64,000 nucleotides of DNA from Azolla caroliniana (Eukaryota > Polypodiophyta), in contig JBHGNT010000151.1 of NCBI GenBank assembly GCA_043228905.1, forward strand, positions 1 to 64,000, in the 5' to 3' direction. The notes beneath the pieces are model-generated. The model was not told where the DNA came from. It did not search any database and saw only the letters and a program-made list of their open reading frames with translations. Shown piece after piece: positions 43,048-55,579 of the stretch. The translations under genes and the position numbers were made by a program. Each line of letters begins with the position of its first letter. The stretch's first letter is position 1.

Positions 43048-43604
43048 AAATCGTACTTATATTCTGTTGCTCTTCCTTGTCTGTTCTCGATATTCATGGC
43101 AGTTTCTTGGCCTTCATGCAGGCAAGCAAAAGGGCGGGCGCCACCAGCATGCATTTCTGGACTCGTGCCCGAAGAAAAGAAGCGGGCGGTAAGAAGCGGT
43201 TTTCATCATCCGGCGGGAGTGAAAAGAAAAGTTAGGTCGGGAGGTAGTGCACGCTCGCTGGTCCTGATATCAAAATTCTCGCCTTCGTGCCGTGTGTGTC
43301 TGGTTTCAATGAATTCCGCATGAAGGGGTGCGTGCGCGCAGGCAACAAGCCTGCCCTGGCAATTCCGGCCATAATCTGCGTGCGGTTTTCATCATCATGA
43401 AGGCCTTCATGATGAAAAAGGGGTTGGCGGGTTTGATGAACCGGTTGGTTTTCATCCGGATGAACCGGTTGGTTTTCATCCGGATGAACCGGCGGGTTAG
43501 CTTGCCCGTGAGGGCAGGCAGCTCTTTGTCCGCACGTATGTCGCCCGGGGAACCGGGCGGGGGATCTGCTGGATTTCTATCTAATGTGCCAATCTGTATA
43601 CGAA
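43048..43604. other. spacer with the longest dispersed module
   Basis: Holds a complete palindromic module at 43384-43500 whose unit of 24 bp (GGTTGGTTTTCATCCGGATG plus AACC) is tandemly duplicated. No gene seen. Confidence 0.7.
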
Positions 43605-43677
43605 TGGAGACGATCGGACTTGAACCGATAACTTCATACTTGCAAAACATGCGTTCTACCGATTGAACTACGCCCCC
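43605..43677 (-). tRNA. trnA-UGC: tRNA-Ala (TGC)
   Basis: Minus strand: GGGGGCG/CGTCTCC acceptor (mismatch or wobble possible), discriminator A, anticodon arm CATGTTTTGCAAGTATG, T-arm ATCGGTTCAAGTCCGAT. Intronless, unlike the plastid gene. Confidence 0.9.
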
Positions 43678-43717
43678 ATCCTCGTTCCATATGCAACACG
43701 TATCATATGGGCAAACA

Positions 43718-43762
<45 letters not shown>

Positions 43763-44276
43763 GCGGGAGGAGCTATTGTTTATACGTGCGTGCGTGCGTG
43801 CGTGCGTGCGTGCCCCCCTTTCTTCTTTTTACAGAGTTTAGGCTTTATCTAAGACATCCCGTCCTGTCGAAACTATGTCATACATAAAGGTGTGTCGTTG
43901 GCAGGTTCACTTTTGGTTTACCACTTCGATCGTATCGGCGCTAGAGAGAAGTCGCTTTCTCGAGAGCCGGCTACCTCATCATCTTGAAACTTCATTCCGC
44001 TCCTCTGGCCGCCTTACCCTGTTCTCTGCAAGAACCCCAAGGAGACGGGTTGTTGATTGCGCTTGCTTGATTGGCACCTCTAGTACGACACATCTTTCAG
44101 AATACGAGCGAATGCTCGGATCAGTAGATTCGAGCTCCTTATTCAGGAGTTGAGAAGTACGCAGGGCGGGCCTGCCGCTCGGCTATGACCTCGTTTCTTG
44201 AGCTAGAGGGGAATTTCACGAAATGGGTTGGCAAGAGCAGCAGACAGCAACTCGTATCACTCTCGTAATTCAGAGA
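43678..44276. other. unassigned spacer with two arrays
   Basis: (GCTT)n of about ten units at 43720-43762 and (GTGC)n at 43784-43813. No gene recognised. Confidence 0.5.
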
Positions 44277-44343
44277 AGAGAAAATGGGATTCGAACCCTC
44301 AACTTTTGCTCTTAGAGATCATTATTCCGGGAACCACTCTCCC
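44277..44343 (-). pseudogene. degenerate tRNA-like sequence
   Basis: Minus strand: GGGAGAGTGG at the 5' side, a clear T-arm core GAGGGTTCGAATCCC and TTTTCTC at the 3' side, but no convincing D-arm or anticodon arm, and only 67 nt. The ends could pair through several G-U pairs. Identity unresolved (Ser- or Tyr-like ends). Confidence 0.35.
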
Positions 44344-46640
44344 AAACTAAATAGTTATTTCCCTACGTAGGAAAGTTCCAATGCGGGGTCTGGATCCAGT
44401 CGAGGCGCCGAGAGCCGCAGGCGTACCGCGTATTCTATTTACCAGTTTCTCCGGAAGGTCATGTCTGGGAACTTTGACTTGATAGTGTAGTGTGACGAGG
44501 CGAGAATTCTCGCTTTCCAAGAGAGAGTTGGTCAAACCCAACCCTAATTGCTCGGATAGCAACCAATGCACATTGCTGAGTGATAAGGTGGTTTTCCATG
44601 CTTGCTGCGAAGAGGCTTGCTTTCCTGAAAAAGCCGCTGTATACAGTGATTCTCAGACCACGCAGTATCAAAAGCTCTATCAGATATGTATAAGAAGACC
44701 CTGTTTGAGTCATTGGGTCATCCGCTGGTTCATCCTGAGTTCCTGTTCAAGAACCTTATAGCGGAGCTATATTCTCACTGTACGACAATAGAACCCTAGC
44801 GCTACTAAAGACCATCAAGGTGGTAGATGACATTAAGATGCAGTATAGTATTATGCGGGTACATCGAAACAGCAGCAGAGCCAAGGGAGTATCTTGAAAA
44901 GCAGCTGGGCTTCAAGGCCCCTAAAGAAGAGATATATAACGCGTATCATTGGGTGCCGCAAGAAAAGAAAAGAAAAGAAAAGAAGGGGATCCTATTCCTT
45001 CCTGTTGAGCACTCCTTTTTCTTGAAGAAGTGGAAAGAGAGGTTGTCCCCCCATTGTAGGAGCGAAGAAAGCTAGTAATTTTCACGCACGAAGGAAAGTC
45101 CTAGTAGATCACTACAATGTCGTAGTGACATCTTTGTGTGGGTTTGTAATCGATAAAGTGTACGGTAATTTCGATTACTTTAAACAAGCCATAAATCTTA
45201 AGATGAAACAGTGCTGCTTTCAAATTACATGTAGCGACGACAGAGCCGCTGGAGAGGAGAGGAGAGGAGAGGAGAGGAGAGGAGAAAACTATGCGTTGAC
45301 ATAAATTAGAAATCACTATTAAAATATTTTCGTGGTCTTATCTACCACTTAGGGATCCTTCAGGCCGGCCGGAGTTCACTATACTCCGGTCACCTATTAT
45401 TTTCTTTCGAGAACCAGTCCAAGCAACCTAGATATGTTTGCTATTAATTGCTGTAGTTTATTTGATCTTCAATTTTGTTGGTTGTTGGGCATAAGTACAA
45501 TACCCACGCCGAAAGTTCACGCTAACTTGCGTCCTGGACATATCGTCACGTGCTGAGATATTAAAAGAAGAGTCGGATATTGAATCATTCGGCCCTTTCT
45601 TGTGCAATCTGTCGTCTTGGCAGGATGGAGGCCTTGGACCTAGTATTTGAAAGTTTAAGGCTGTTTATTCTGTCTTTTCAGACATCATTAGGGCACTGGA
45701 AAGGGTAGTACTTGATATACGCCAGATACCGATGGTTACTGGTTCCAGTCCTCGGCTGTTCCAGACTTCGGGGCCTAATGCCTAAGGAGGACTTGGTTCA
45801 CTAGCTTTTCTTCAGGAAAATCTGGTTAGCTCGTCGAAAGACGCTAGGGGGCTCATGTCGCTACTTTTTGAACCTAGAAGCTGGTGGCCAGGTAGTTGCG
45901 AGCTGTTACGGCCGTCGGAATCTTTTTCTGACTTTTTGATTCGTAACGCCTTAAATCTCTAAATTTAGTTTAAGGAAGAAGAAGAAGAAGAAGAAGAAGA
46001 GGTTGGGCAGAAAGCAGCTTGAGCCTGTTGGTTTTTAGCTATTCGGCGTACAAATAGGCAGTGCGTGGATAGAATTGTTGTCAAAGGACTTCAACAACAA
46101 CAAGGTGCCTCGATCTCCGGAATGCCCTTATTTATTATAGGGCGTAAATAGAATAAATAGGTGGGAAACTCTCCCAGCAGCCCAGGCAAGGATCTCTCTC
46201 TCTTTTCCTAGTACCGTTATTTCCCTTCAGGTAAGGTATTCCAGAGGTATTCCGTTAGAAAGACAATCCATTTTTTATGTGATGTGACACATGATTTTTC
46301 TCATTAATTATGAAACACTCGATTCCTCTGTTATTACTTCATTTCCCACGACTATCTGTCATATTTCCCTTGATTACAAACCTATTCTTTGCTTAGCATT
46401 TAAGAGAATGTGAGATACCACCTTTCAATACAATAATTGTACAGGTTAGAGTATAAGGACAAAAATCATTTACCAATGTAGGTAAAGTGACCGCCTCAAA
46501 TCAAAAAGGTATGATGATGAAACTTACTAAAATTATTTACCAAAAAAGAAACCACCATGTAATGTAAGGTGCGATACGTAACGGCAGACGGCGTTGCAAC
46601 GAACCAATAAGCTAAGCGTGGCAGATTTGTTTGCAATATA
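44344..46640. other. long unassigned region
   Basis: No known mitochondrial gene recognised. Arrays: (AAAAG)n near 44960-44985, (GGAGA)n at 45251-45285 and (GAA)n at 45974-46000. Open frames 44492-44761 and 44827-45075 are not identified. Confidence 0.4.
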
Positions 46641-46644
46641 GAAA

Positions 46645-46677
46645 AGAACGGTTTGGTGACGAAACCAAACCGTTTCT
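46645..46677 (-). terminator. stem-loop downstream of atp6
   Basis: AACGGTTTGG and CCAAACCGTT form a perfect 10-bp stem around an 8-nt loop, 13 bp beyond the atp6 stop. Plant mitochondrial mRNA 3' ends are often stabilised by such hairpins; the role here is inferred. Confidence 0.55.
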
Positions 46678-46686
46678 CTTTCCATG

Positions 46687-47439
46687 TCAATGAAGGTTTA
46701 TTGCATCATTCAAATGAATACGAATCGGGATTATAGGGACATAAGCTTATAAAATAACTACACCTGATTCTAAACCAGTTGATGCAAATACGATCGAAAG
46801 AAGAGCGAGATGTGCTAATAGCAAGATACCCCTCATGGATAGCATGGTCCGAGCAAAGCCACTCGAAATCTTGACTGAACTATAACCAGCCATCATATTA
46901 GCAAATAAACATATTCCTAAGCTTAGTGCACGAAAACGATAGAGGATTAACTCCGAAAATACTGGGAAAGGCGCTAACGGTGGAGGTACACCCGGCAGTA
47001 ATAAGAGACTGAAAGGATGAGGCCCATGTGTTTAAGACCCCACTACGATAGTTCCAAGAGAAAGAGAGAATAGAGAACCCAAAATAATAATAGAATGACT
47101 TATTACCATAAAACTATAAAGTACCATACCTTACAAATTACGAAATAATGGAAAGGTAAAAGTAACGAGGATCGGGAGAGAAGACTATTATTTCGAAACG
47201 CCACTAATTTATTCGTTCACTAGATTGGGCACGAAATCATAAGTCATCTCCACTAGGGATTACCAAGCATTCAGTACTAAGTGTCCTCCATTCGAGGTCA
47301 CCAAGTGAACTAGGAGCGGGATTAAACTGGTAGTGGGTGACATAGATGGAGAGGAATTGATAAATAAAAGATACGGATTTCCTATATGGATGGAAATCGA
47401 TAGAATAATGGCAGGTTATTCCGGTAGACTGTAAGCCGT
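46687..47439 (-). CDS. atp6: ATP synthase subunit a (Fo proton channel)
   Basis: Reads (ACG)AYSLPE-stop-PAIIL, HIGNPYLLFINSS, MTYDFVPNLVNE, VTFTFPLFRNL-stop-GMVLY, LSLGICLFANMMAG, then GVVIL-stop-AYVPIIPIRI and HLNDAINLH, ending TGA. The family has HIGNFYFSFTNSS and GIRLFANMMAGH. About eight in-frame stops need U-to-C editing, and the ACG start (47439) needs C-to-U. 250 residues, normal length. Its first 48 bp lie inside repeat R1 and its body outside. Confidence 0.92.
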
Positions 47440-47522
47440 GATGAATTGAAGGGTTTTGTTCCAACATGCATGAAAGAGGGTTGTTCTTAACGTTTATCAA
47501 TTTTTCGGACTAGCTCTGTTGA

Positions 47523-47707
47523 AGAGCTCGTATGAGAGTTGGCTCAACCTAGCCCCAACAATGGCAGAATATTTCCGAGATGTCAACGAGCAAGCTGTAC
47601 CTTTATTCATTGACAACATCTTCCGCTTCGCCCAAAATCGCGGAATCAGAAGTCTCTGCTTTCTTTTTGGCAGGTAGAATGCCGATGAAAACCGCTTCTT
47701 CGGCCGT

Positions 47708-47740
<33 letters not shown>

Positions 47741-47948
47741 CGTGGGTTATCAACTGGTTCTTCCCGGCCGGCCAGGTCTCTATAGGAAAGAATTCCAGAT
47801 CAATAACTTCCATTCAAGCGCACCTGCGGATGATCTGACTGACCTAGCCCCCGCTACAACCATTTGCACACCTAGATGCTACTACTGCGCCGCTTTCGAG
47901 AAGATTAGCAGAAGAATATCTATGCGGCCCATTCATTCGTCTTCATGA
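47523..47948 (+). pseudogene. atpB: plastid-derived atpB fragment, copy 2
   Basis: Same as 10955-11380. Confidence 0.85.
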
Positions 47949-48641
47949 GGCGGTGAGGGCCAAAAAAAAAGCCAAGACAGCTTCGGAGCGAACTCTGTTA
48001 CCAGAGCCGAGAACAGCTTTAGACAATTCCGTCAGGCACCACGAAGGGCTGGCTTGAGAAGTATCGCAAGACTTGACTTTCTGCGCCCTACTCTCAATGA
48101 GTCAAACTCTCCGTATCCATTACTCTTTTACAATCGATTATTTGATAGATCTGGAATGTGATGAGATACACTCTAATCATCTCATAGGACCGCCCCGATG
48201 AAAACCAGCAGACCTAATCACCTTACGATGGTTAGCGGAATTCTCTCTCGGTAAATTGGGTCAATGAGACCATCGGCGTTCGTTTCAGAATCGGATAGTT
48301 ACACGTCCCACATCCACTAGTCGCCGGGCCACCGAACATTGCTTCAACCATAAGGCAGCCAGAAAATTGGACCTTTAGTTTAGTTAGGTTTTCATCGCTT
48401 TCCGCACGCCTGGTAGAAAGCGGGTCGACCTTCCCCCCATTTACTTTATTTCATAGAAGCAATAGCGGCATGTATAGTGCTCGGTCTATCTAATTTGTAT
48501 CGGAACGAAAGCAGCAGCAATGAACCGCTTCATCCGCGAGTCTTCCATCGACAAAGGACTGGCTCTGGCTCACGACGAATGCAAGCTGGAAAACACGGAA
48601 CTCGGTACTTGGTTAGTGAAACCATGCATGAAAAATCAAGT

Positions 48642-48714
48642 TACCTACTACTGGATTCGAACCAATGACTTTCGCCGTATGAAAGCGATACTCTAACCCC
48701 TGAGTTAAGTAGGT
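48642..48714 (-). tRNA. trnM-CAU: tRNA-Met (CAT), plastid-like, copy 2
   Basis: Same as 12074-12146. Confidence 0.88.
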
Positions 48715-48747
48715 TGGGCAGTTTCATAGCAGCCAGCCCGTTTCATC

Positions 48748-49628
48748 GAGCCTCGGAAGTCAAGGCGGCCATTCTATCTACAAGATTTTCTGTCAATTCC
48801 TGCAGACTGTTCAAGGAAACTCGTGGGGTGGGTTCCTGCTTTCCCTCAATGCCGAGCTGCTCTTTACGGCCCGGTAAGAATTCAATAAATTGAGTAGTTG
48901 CACCTGCTGGTATAATAAGATATCCGTCTGAACTCCTACATCAATACCATCCATGTCGGTCTGGGTCGCAACATCAATAACATCATCCACACCTTGATCC
49001 TTACTACCTTTCTCAAGAGGTTGGTTGTCGGCAACGTCGTTGTCAGAGGCCTATCAAGTGACATTATTTCATTGACTACTTTTTTCCGCCGCTAACGGCC
49101 AACGAAAGAAAGAACTGCCATAAATATCAAGAACAGACCTTGTGTTGGCAAAGAAAGCCAACGCAAGTCCCTCTAATGCTGCTTTGAAGGCATTTTCTTG
49201 AAACCTATCTTAGTTGACGAAACGAAGCCGTATATCCTTCGTCTCCTAGCTAAAATCTTTGGAATCATCATATTACTTTTACCAGGAGTAGTCTTTCCAG
49301 TGTCAGTCGAACGTAAAGTCATGGCTTCCATGTAACGTTGAAAGGGTCTTAATGTGGTGGGATCATCTGGGTTGTTATAACTCTTAGCGGATGGTTTGAA
49401 ATCAATTTTAAAAGAACCTATTCCACCTCCAAGTGCTAATTTCTTTCTTTCTGTAATGGTTCTGGTAATTACATCTACGGTGCGCCGTGCGAGGCTCGTT
49501 TTCTTTCCGGAAGAATACCCTTCTACAACCAACATAGATGTTTGACTTGGAAGTATATACGGCGGGCCAATACAACATCTTGGGCTAATAATCCATCGAG
49601 TTCGCGAGCAGTTAGTCGGAAAGGGGCG
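48748..49628 (-). other. unidentified protein-like remnant, copy 2
   Basis: Same as 12180-13060; the 120-codon open frame is 49173-49535. Confidence 0.45.
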
Positions 49629-50229
49629 AAGCCGGGCAAAGCGGTTTCCCCGGTCCCCGAAGGAAGGACGGCTTAGCCCTCCTCGGTGGTGTCTCTCAGC
49701 TGATGCGAGAAAGGTTAGATTGACTCACTTGGTACGTACCTACTGCCTGAGTAAGGGCTACGTATCCCGAACAGAATACGTCAGTATGTGTGTGGCGGAG
49801 TAATCCAGGGCCCAGTTTGGGCGAAAGCCTTGACTTCCACATGAAGCGGTCAAGGTTGCCGGACAGCCAGCCACAAGTAATTCCAGCATAGGAACTGACT
49901 TAAACAATCGAGCAGGTGCGCAAAGACCTGTAACCATTGGGTGCTCTGACGGGGCGAAGCAGGGAAGTGCGTAGCGCTTACTCCGTCCTCGAAAGGCAAA
50001 GACACGAAAAGAGAGCAACCACGGGAAGTAACCGCTTCGCATTGTCTAGTAAACGATGCGCGGTCTCAGAGGTCGCATAGTAGCGAGGGAGGAATGCCAG
50101 AAACCTGGCCGAGCCGCGAAGGCAACTAGTCAGAACAAACCTTAGTTCAACGCGGCCAGTACGTATGCGGCCGGCCGGCGTTGAGAATAAGGAACAATTC
50201 TTCGAAACGGAAGGGACGGCAATACTCTC

Positions 50230-50266
<37 letters not shown>

Positions 50267-50344
50267 TTAAGGTGTTCCGAGTGAGAGCTGTATGACAAAA
50301 GATTGCCACGTACGGTTTGGAGGGCAGCATTGACTGACCCCTAT

Positions 50345-50480
50345 TTAAGTTTGGTTGCTCGGGCTGTTACACTTTCTGATTATGGTATGGTATTGTCGGA
50401 TCCAAATGTAGGTACATTCTATCTATTTGCTATATCTTCTCCAGGGGTTTATGGGATTATTACAGTGGGTCGGTCTAGTA
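50345..50480 (+). CDS. nad1: NADH dehydrogenase subunit 1, exon 2, copy 2
   Basis: Same as 13777-13912. Confidence 0.92.
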
Positions 50481-51996
50481 GGGCGGCCGTTCAGTCACCT
50501 GTGGTACTAAAGCAGCCAGCCCGGCCCGCCCATGTGGTCAAATTGTTTGTAGTGTGGAATGATCTGCTCTATACAGGGTGTAGGGCTCTTCGACAGAACT
50601 AGTAATAGGCTTGACTCGCGATTTGAAGGGTAGGGGGGGTTCTTGTGTAGGAGGCTAAAAGGGGATAGGGATACGTTCAAAGAAGTTCAGGAAGAAAGGA
50701 AGAGCATGCCGTAAAAGCATGGTTGAAGGTCGATCCTGTCTTCCCAGGGAGTACCTAACAACACCATGTGGAAGAACCAACCTTGTGGATCAGGATGAGG
50801 TGCCGTCCTAGCGAATTGAAGTCTCCTTGGGTAGCCAACGACCTACAGTTATCCTTGTACCTCTGTGCCGAGCGAACGACTGTACGCTGTCTTGTTTTCT
50901 GCCAGCTGGGATTGCTTGCCGGCCAGATCGGATTGGAGCAACCATTGCATGAAGGCACATTACCCATCCTCTTGGGGACAAGAGACTGAACGACATCCCG
51001 ATTTACTGCATTCCAGGACATCTGGGATGAGAGCCGTAGGTGATACCGGCGAAACCCAGCCAGATTTTGTTCTGGCAGGTAGTCAGAGGACTCATAGTAC
51101 CCGCCCCGAAAGGGGCCCCTCACGCACGCACGGGGAAGACGCTAGTTTTCAGGGAAGAGGAAAGTCTTTATTTCTTTTTCCACGTTGTTTTCTTCTAGCA
51201 GCAGGAAAGGAGTCTGGATGTCTGCCTAGCTTCGGCAGATTCTACTCAACGCAATCTGCAAACTCGAATCCCCGAAACCTGACTCAATGCGGAATAGAAT
51301 TGATCGTCGTTTGGTGGATCTCCAGCAAGCAGTTTTAACTAAAAGAACAGGACATACCACAAAATTCAGAGAGAGAACACGAAGCGATCGATCTGCTTAC
51401 CGAGGGCTAAGGCTAGACCGCAGGACCTGGATTTATGACGTCCGGCCCGCTCCTCTCGAGTCCTGCCTGCTGGGAACGAACCACGAGGACGACCGCCAAG
51501 AACGGGCGTACTCGAGGGGGGCCAGAACCAAGCCCAAACGGGACGGAAGGGTACGGAGCGAGGTATTATAAAGCATTGCTTTATGGCGGCCGAAGAAAAG
51601 AAAAGAAAAGAAAAGAAGCGGTTTTCATCATCATGCATGAAGGCGCGCGCGCGCGCCGGTTCATCATGAAGGCGCTGAGTCAGAATTTTCCACTCCGCTA
51701 AACTAAAGAGGACGACAGAGAAGCAGGAGACGACGAACCCCTGCAACTACGTCGGACCTCTCGGAGTGAAAAAGAAAGCCAGATGGTGGTAGACTATCAC
51801 GTACGGCTTTGCCCTCCCCGCCAACCACGTGTCAATGTGCCTCTACGGAAGGAACATCGACGGGCGGGTTTCCCGGGCGATCTAAAGCAAGTTGTTGGGG
51901 TAGAGAGCCGTATGCGCGGCGACGTGCTCGTATGGTTCGGAGAGGACTCAGCGTACACTGATCCTGTTGATTGGTGGAAAAGCAGCTTCACTCCTT

Positions 51997-52330
51997 ATTC
52001 CAAATATGCTTTTTCAGGAGTATCATGATTTGCCGTCTAAATGGTTTTGTACGAAGTATCTATTGGTCCTATTATCATTACTGCACTAATTTGTGTAGGT
52101 TTTTGTAATTTTAGTGAGATTGTCATAGCGTAAGAGCAGATATGGTTTCGCATTCTCTTGTTCTCCGTATTGATTCTGTTTTCTATCTTTCGCTCAGTAG
52201 AAACTAATCGAGCTCCGTCTGATCTACTAGAAGTAGAAGTTGAATCAGTCGTGGGCTATAATGCGGAATATCTTTTAATGGGATTTGCTCCCTCTCTTTC
52301 GGGAGAATATGCTAATACGATCTTAATGAG
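51997..52330 (+). CDS. nad1: NADH dehydrogenase subunit 1, exon 3, copy 2
   Basis: Same as 15429-15762. Confidence 0.92.
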
Positions 52331-53791
52331 GTGCGGAGCCTTGCATCCGACATTCGTTGGGCTTCCGCTCCCTGCAGGAGCCAGCGTCCCCTCAAGGGCT
52401 TTGTGCAGTAAACTCCTCCGGGCGACGATCTGAAGACTAGTAGGTCCCGCGAAGCTTTCGAAGAGGGGTAGCCTGGTGTGTAAGCACAGCAATGAACCGC
52501 GAACCCGTCGGACGACCTATCTAAGATTAGGAGGATATCTCAGGTGGTTATCCCGCAACTCTTCCCCAGACCTATACTATCGAATGCTCATATGGGAAAG
52601 TGCGCTCTTAGGTCTGGAACCAGGGAGGGTTGCTCCGAGAAATCCCTTCTCGTTTCCTCCAGGGGGTGCGGACACACTTGCACGGATTACAGGTGACGGC
52701 TACAAAGATGGCGGGGAAGGAAACAGTACCCGACATCCAGGGATGAATGTAAACTCATTGGACAGGGGTAATCATTCTGGTCCTGGGAGAGAAGACTCAC
52801 CAACAACAGTGGTAGACACTAGTCTGAAAGGCTAGCAAAACAGAATCACCGAGACAACGGCAGCCCCATGTACTCCTGTTGCGGACGAGAGACTGCTTGC
52901 TTGCTTGCTTGCTACTGGCGTCCCATGAGCAAATTGAGTCTGAACCAGGCGACTTAACCCCCAGCGAAGAGGGATTTCTGCTGAAAACTTGTTCGTTACG
53001 TTACGTTAAAGGGGATCTTTTTGGAATGGTCGGAGAAAGACTCGCTGCGCCTCTTGTCAGGCGCCTTGCTCGAGCCCGCGGGAGAAGTGATGGTACTGTT
53101 TATTTCCAAAAATTCGTTCTCGGAGTCAGAAGGTAAAGCACCGTATCTCACAGCTCCCTACTAACGCTCCGCTATCAATTCCAAGTTAGAGGAGGGAGGA
53201 GTACCCTGGTCTGGTAGCCAACCCACTTTAATGCTATCGCATTCTCTCTGCTGGGTTAAAACCTAAAGAAAGTGTGCTTATCAGCAGCAAGCACAAACCC
53301 GGTTGGTTGTTTTCAGCTGCCCTTTCTGTAGGTTGAGTGGCTTCAATCTCTCCCCCCGGCAGGCAGGCAGGCAGGCAGGCAGGAACTTTCTCGCTCGGCC
53401 TTTGACCACCTACCTCTCATTGTTCTCCTGGGGACTCACTCACTTTAGAGATTTTTCTCCGTCTATGCGGGCTCTAAGCCGATGAACCGGTTCATCATGA
53501 AGGCCTTCATGATGAAAAAGGGGTTGGCGGGTTTGATGAACCGCCTTGTAGGCCAGCCTGAACTGTAAGTCGATCCCACTCTGCTGCTGCTGTGCCAACC
53601 ACCACCGAGACATCCATGCGAGAGAGAGATCGGATTCGAAGACCTAAACGTTGCATTGGTTGGAGAAGAGGAAACTCAATATTCCCGGGACGGAGCCGTA
53701 TGACGCGAGAGTGTCACGTACGGTTCTTTGAGAAGGGTGTGGATACACCTATTGGGCTAAGGGCCACAGAGCCGCGCCCTCACTCTCCTAG

Positions 53792-54050
53792 TCTATGTAC
53801 ACCGCCTTTCCCGGGAGGTTGGCCATCCATTTTAGATCTTCCTAGTTTCCAGGGAATTCCGGGCTCAATCTGGTTTGGCACAAAGGTTATTTTCTTTCCG
53901 TTCGTATATATATGGGTTTGCGCAGCATTTCTATGACATTGTTATGATTAACCAATGAGACTTGGACGGAAAGTCTTCCCGCCTTTATCATTAGCTCGGG
54001 TAGTTTCTGTATTCGGCGTTCCAGTAGCCTTTGACTGGCTACCTCAATGA
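53792..54050 (+). CDS. nad1: NADH dehydrogenase subunit 1, exon 4, copy 2
   Basis: Same as 17224-17482. Confidence 0.92.
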
Positions 54051-54509
54051 ATTGAGCATACTGTGATGTTGAACGTCATAATTAATGGGGTTCTGGTCGG
54101 AAGAAAACGGCGTCCAGACCCCTCTCACGCACGCCCGCCGATGGAAATTTCGTAAACAGAATGCCGCCTTGCGATCGTCCGATCGATGCTTCTTCGAGGG
54201 TGAGAGCACCGACCGGGAAAATAAAAGGAGGAAAGAACCGATACCCCAGCTACTACGGCGCGCGCCTCCCAGATCACAACAATATCTTCTTCTTTTGCTA
54301 GGCTTACGGCAGACGCCCTCGGCATAATCGCAATGGACGGCCCTAGGTACGGTAGTGGCGAGTCCAGGTTGCTTGACCTAAACGATTTACCGCCAACCGA
54401 AAGGTAATCGTTCGGTTATGTCAAGGGGTGAGTGCTGTGTCAAGCGGGCGGATGCATGATGAACGCTTTTCGGGGCCGCACGCAGAAGGAAAAACACAGA
54501 TTGCGAAAT

Positions 54510-54890
54510 ACGCCTACCATAAATTAATTGCTTCGTCATTGTAGAAGGGCAAAACGTCACAAAACATGTACTTGAGCTTCGAATTAATGTCTCTAAAAGT
54601 TTGGGGTACGCCCGCGTGTTTCGACAAGAACACTAAAAAAACCTAATCTGGCTTTATGCAAGATAGCCAAGGCACGTTCAAGCAATTGAAGGAATATCAT
54701 TGCTCACATCTTTGGCGAGGGTTATAATTCATAGGAGCATCCTGCGGTTACGGCTAGAGGAGGTAGAGTGAAAGATTCGTTAGGTGTGAATTATCATCGT
54801 ATTCGAGGAGTTAAAGATTCGTAGGGAATCCCGGATTGAAGATGAGGCAGACTAAAACATGGTACAGAGAAACCTAAGAATTCGATACGA
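54510..54890 (+). CDS. rps12: ribosomal protein S12, copy 2
   Basis: Same as 17942-18322, ACG start and CGA expected stop. Confidence 0.92.
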
Positions 54891-55129
54891 ATAAAAAGGT
54901 CAAATCAGGGAATGGTTGCTTTTCTCGCTCATCGCCTTCAGACCGGTTTAATTTTTCGGGAAGACTTTCAGAATGACCGGCGGAAACTTTTGGAACGGAA
55001 AGCCATCCGCTTCGATCCCATTGCAAATATTTCTGCGCCCATCTAGCAGGGCTTTTGTCACCCAGACCCAAGGGAGGCCGTGAAGGAAGCACATACAGCT
55101 GCTCGGAGAGATTAAGCTACATCTGGGGA

Positions 55130-55579
55130 GTGGATAATAAACAAAAAAGATTAATCAAGAAATTAGTCCACTTTTGTATGATTGATGGTAAAAGAACAAA
55201 ATCTCGTGTTATTGTTTCCTAAACTTCTTCTCGTCTTTCCTGAACTGAACCCGATGTTCATGTTATCACACTCCTGGCTAACGCCATAGAGAATGTCAAG
55301 CCTACTCGCGAAATCAAGAAAGTGAGAATCGCAGGGACTACTCGTAATGTACTCAAGATTATTGCCAAAGAACGTTAAGAAACCTTAGCTTTTCGTCGGA
55401 TCATGGAAGCAGCTGTCAAATGACGTACTATGAGCAGAAATAGCCAGAGCTTGGATTAATGTTCATCTGCTGAGATACCGGATGCTTATCAAAGAAAGGG
55501 AAATGTTCGTAAAAGAAGGGATGATCTTCATAAACCGGCAGAGGCCAATAGAAGTTTCGCGCATTATAGGTGGCGGTGA
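55130..55579 (+). CDS. rps7: ribosomal protein S7, copy 2
   Basis: Same as 18562-19011. Confidence 0.9.

Noticed and set aside
44277-44343. Calling trnY or trnS at this tRNA-like sequence
   Set aside because: The ends resemble both, but no anticodon arm can be drawn with confidence.
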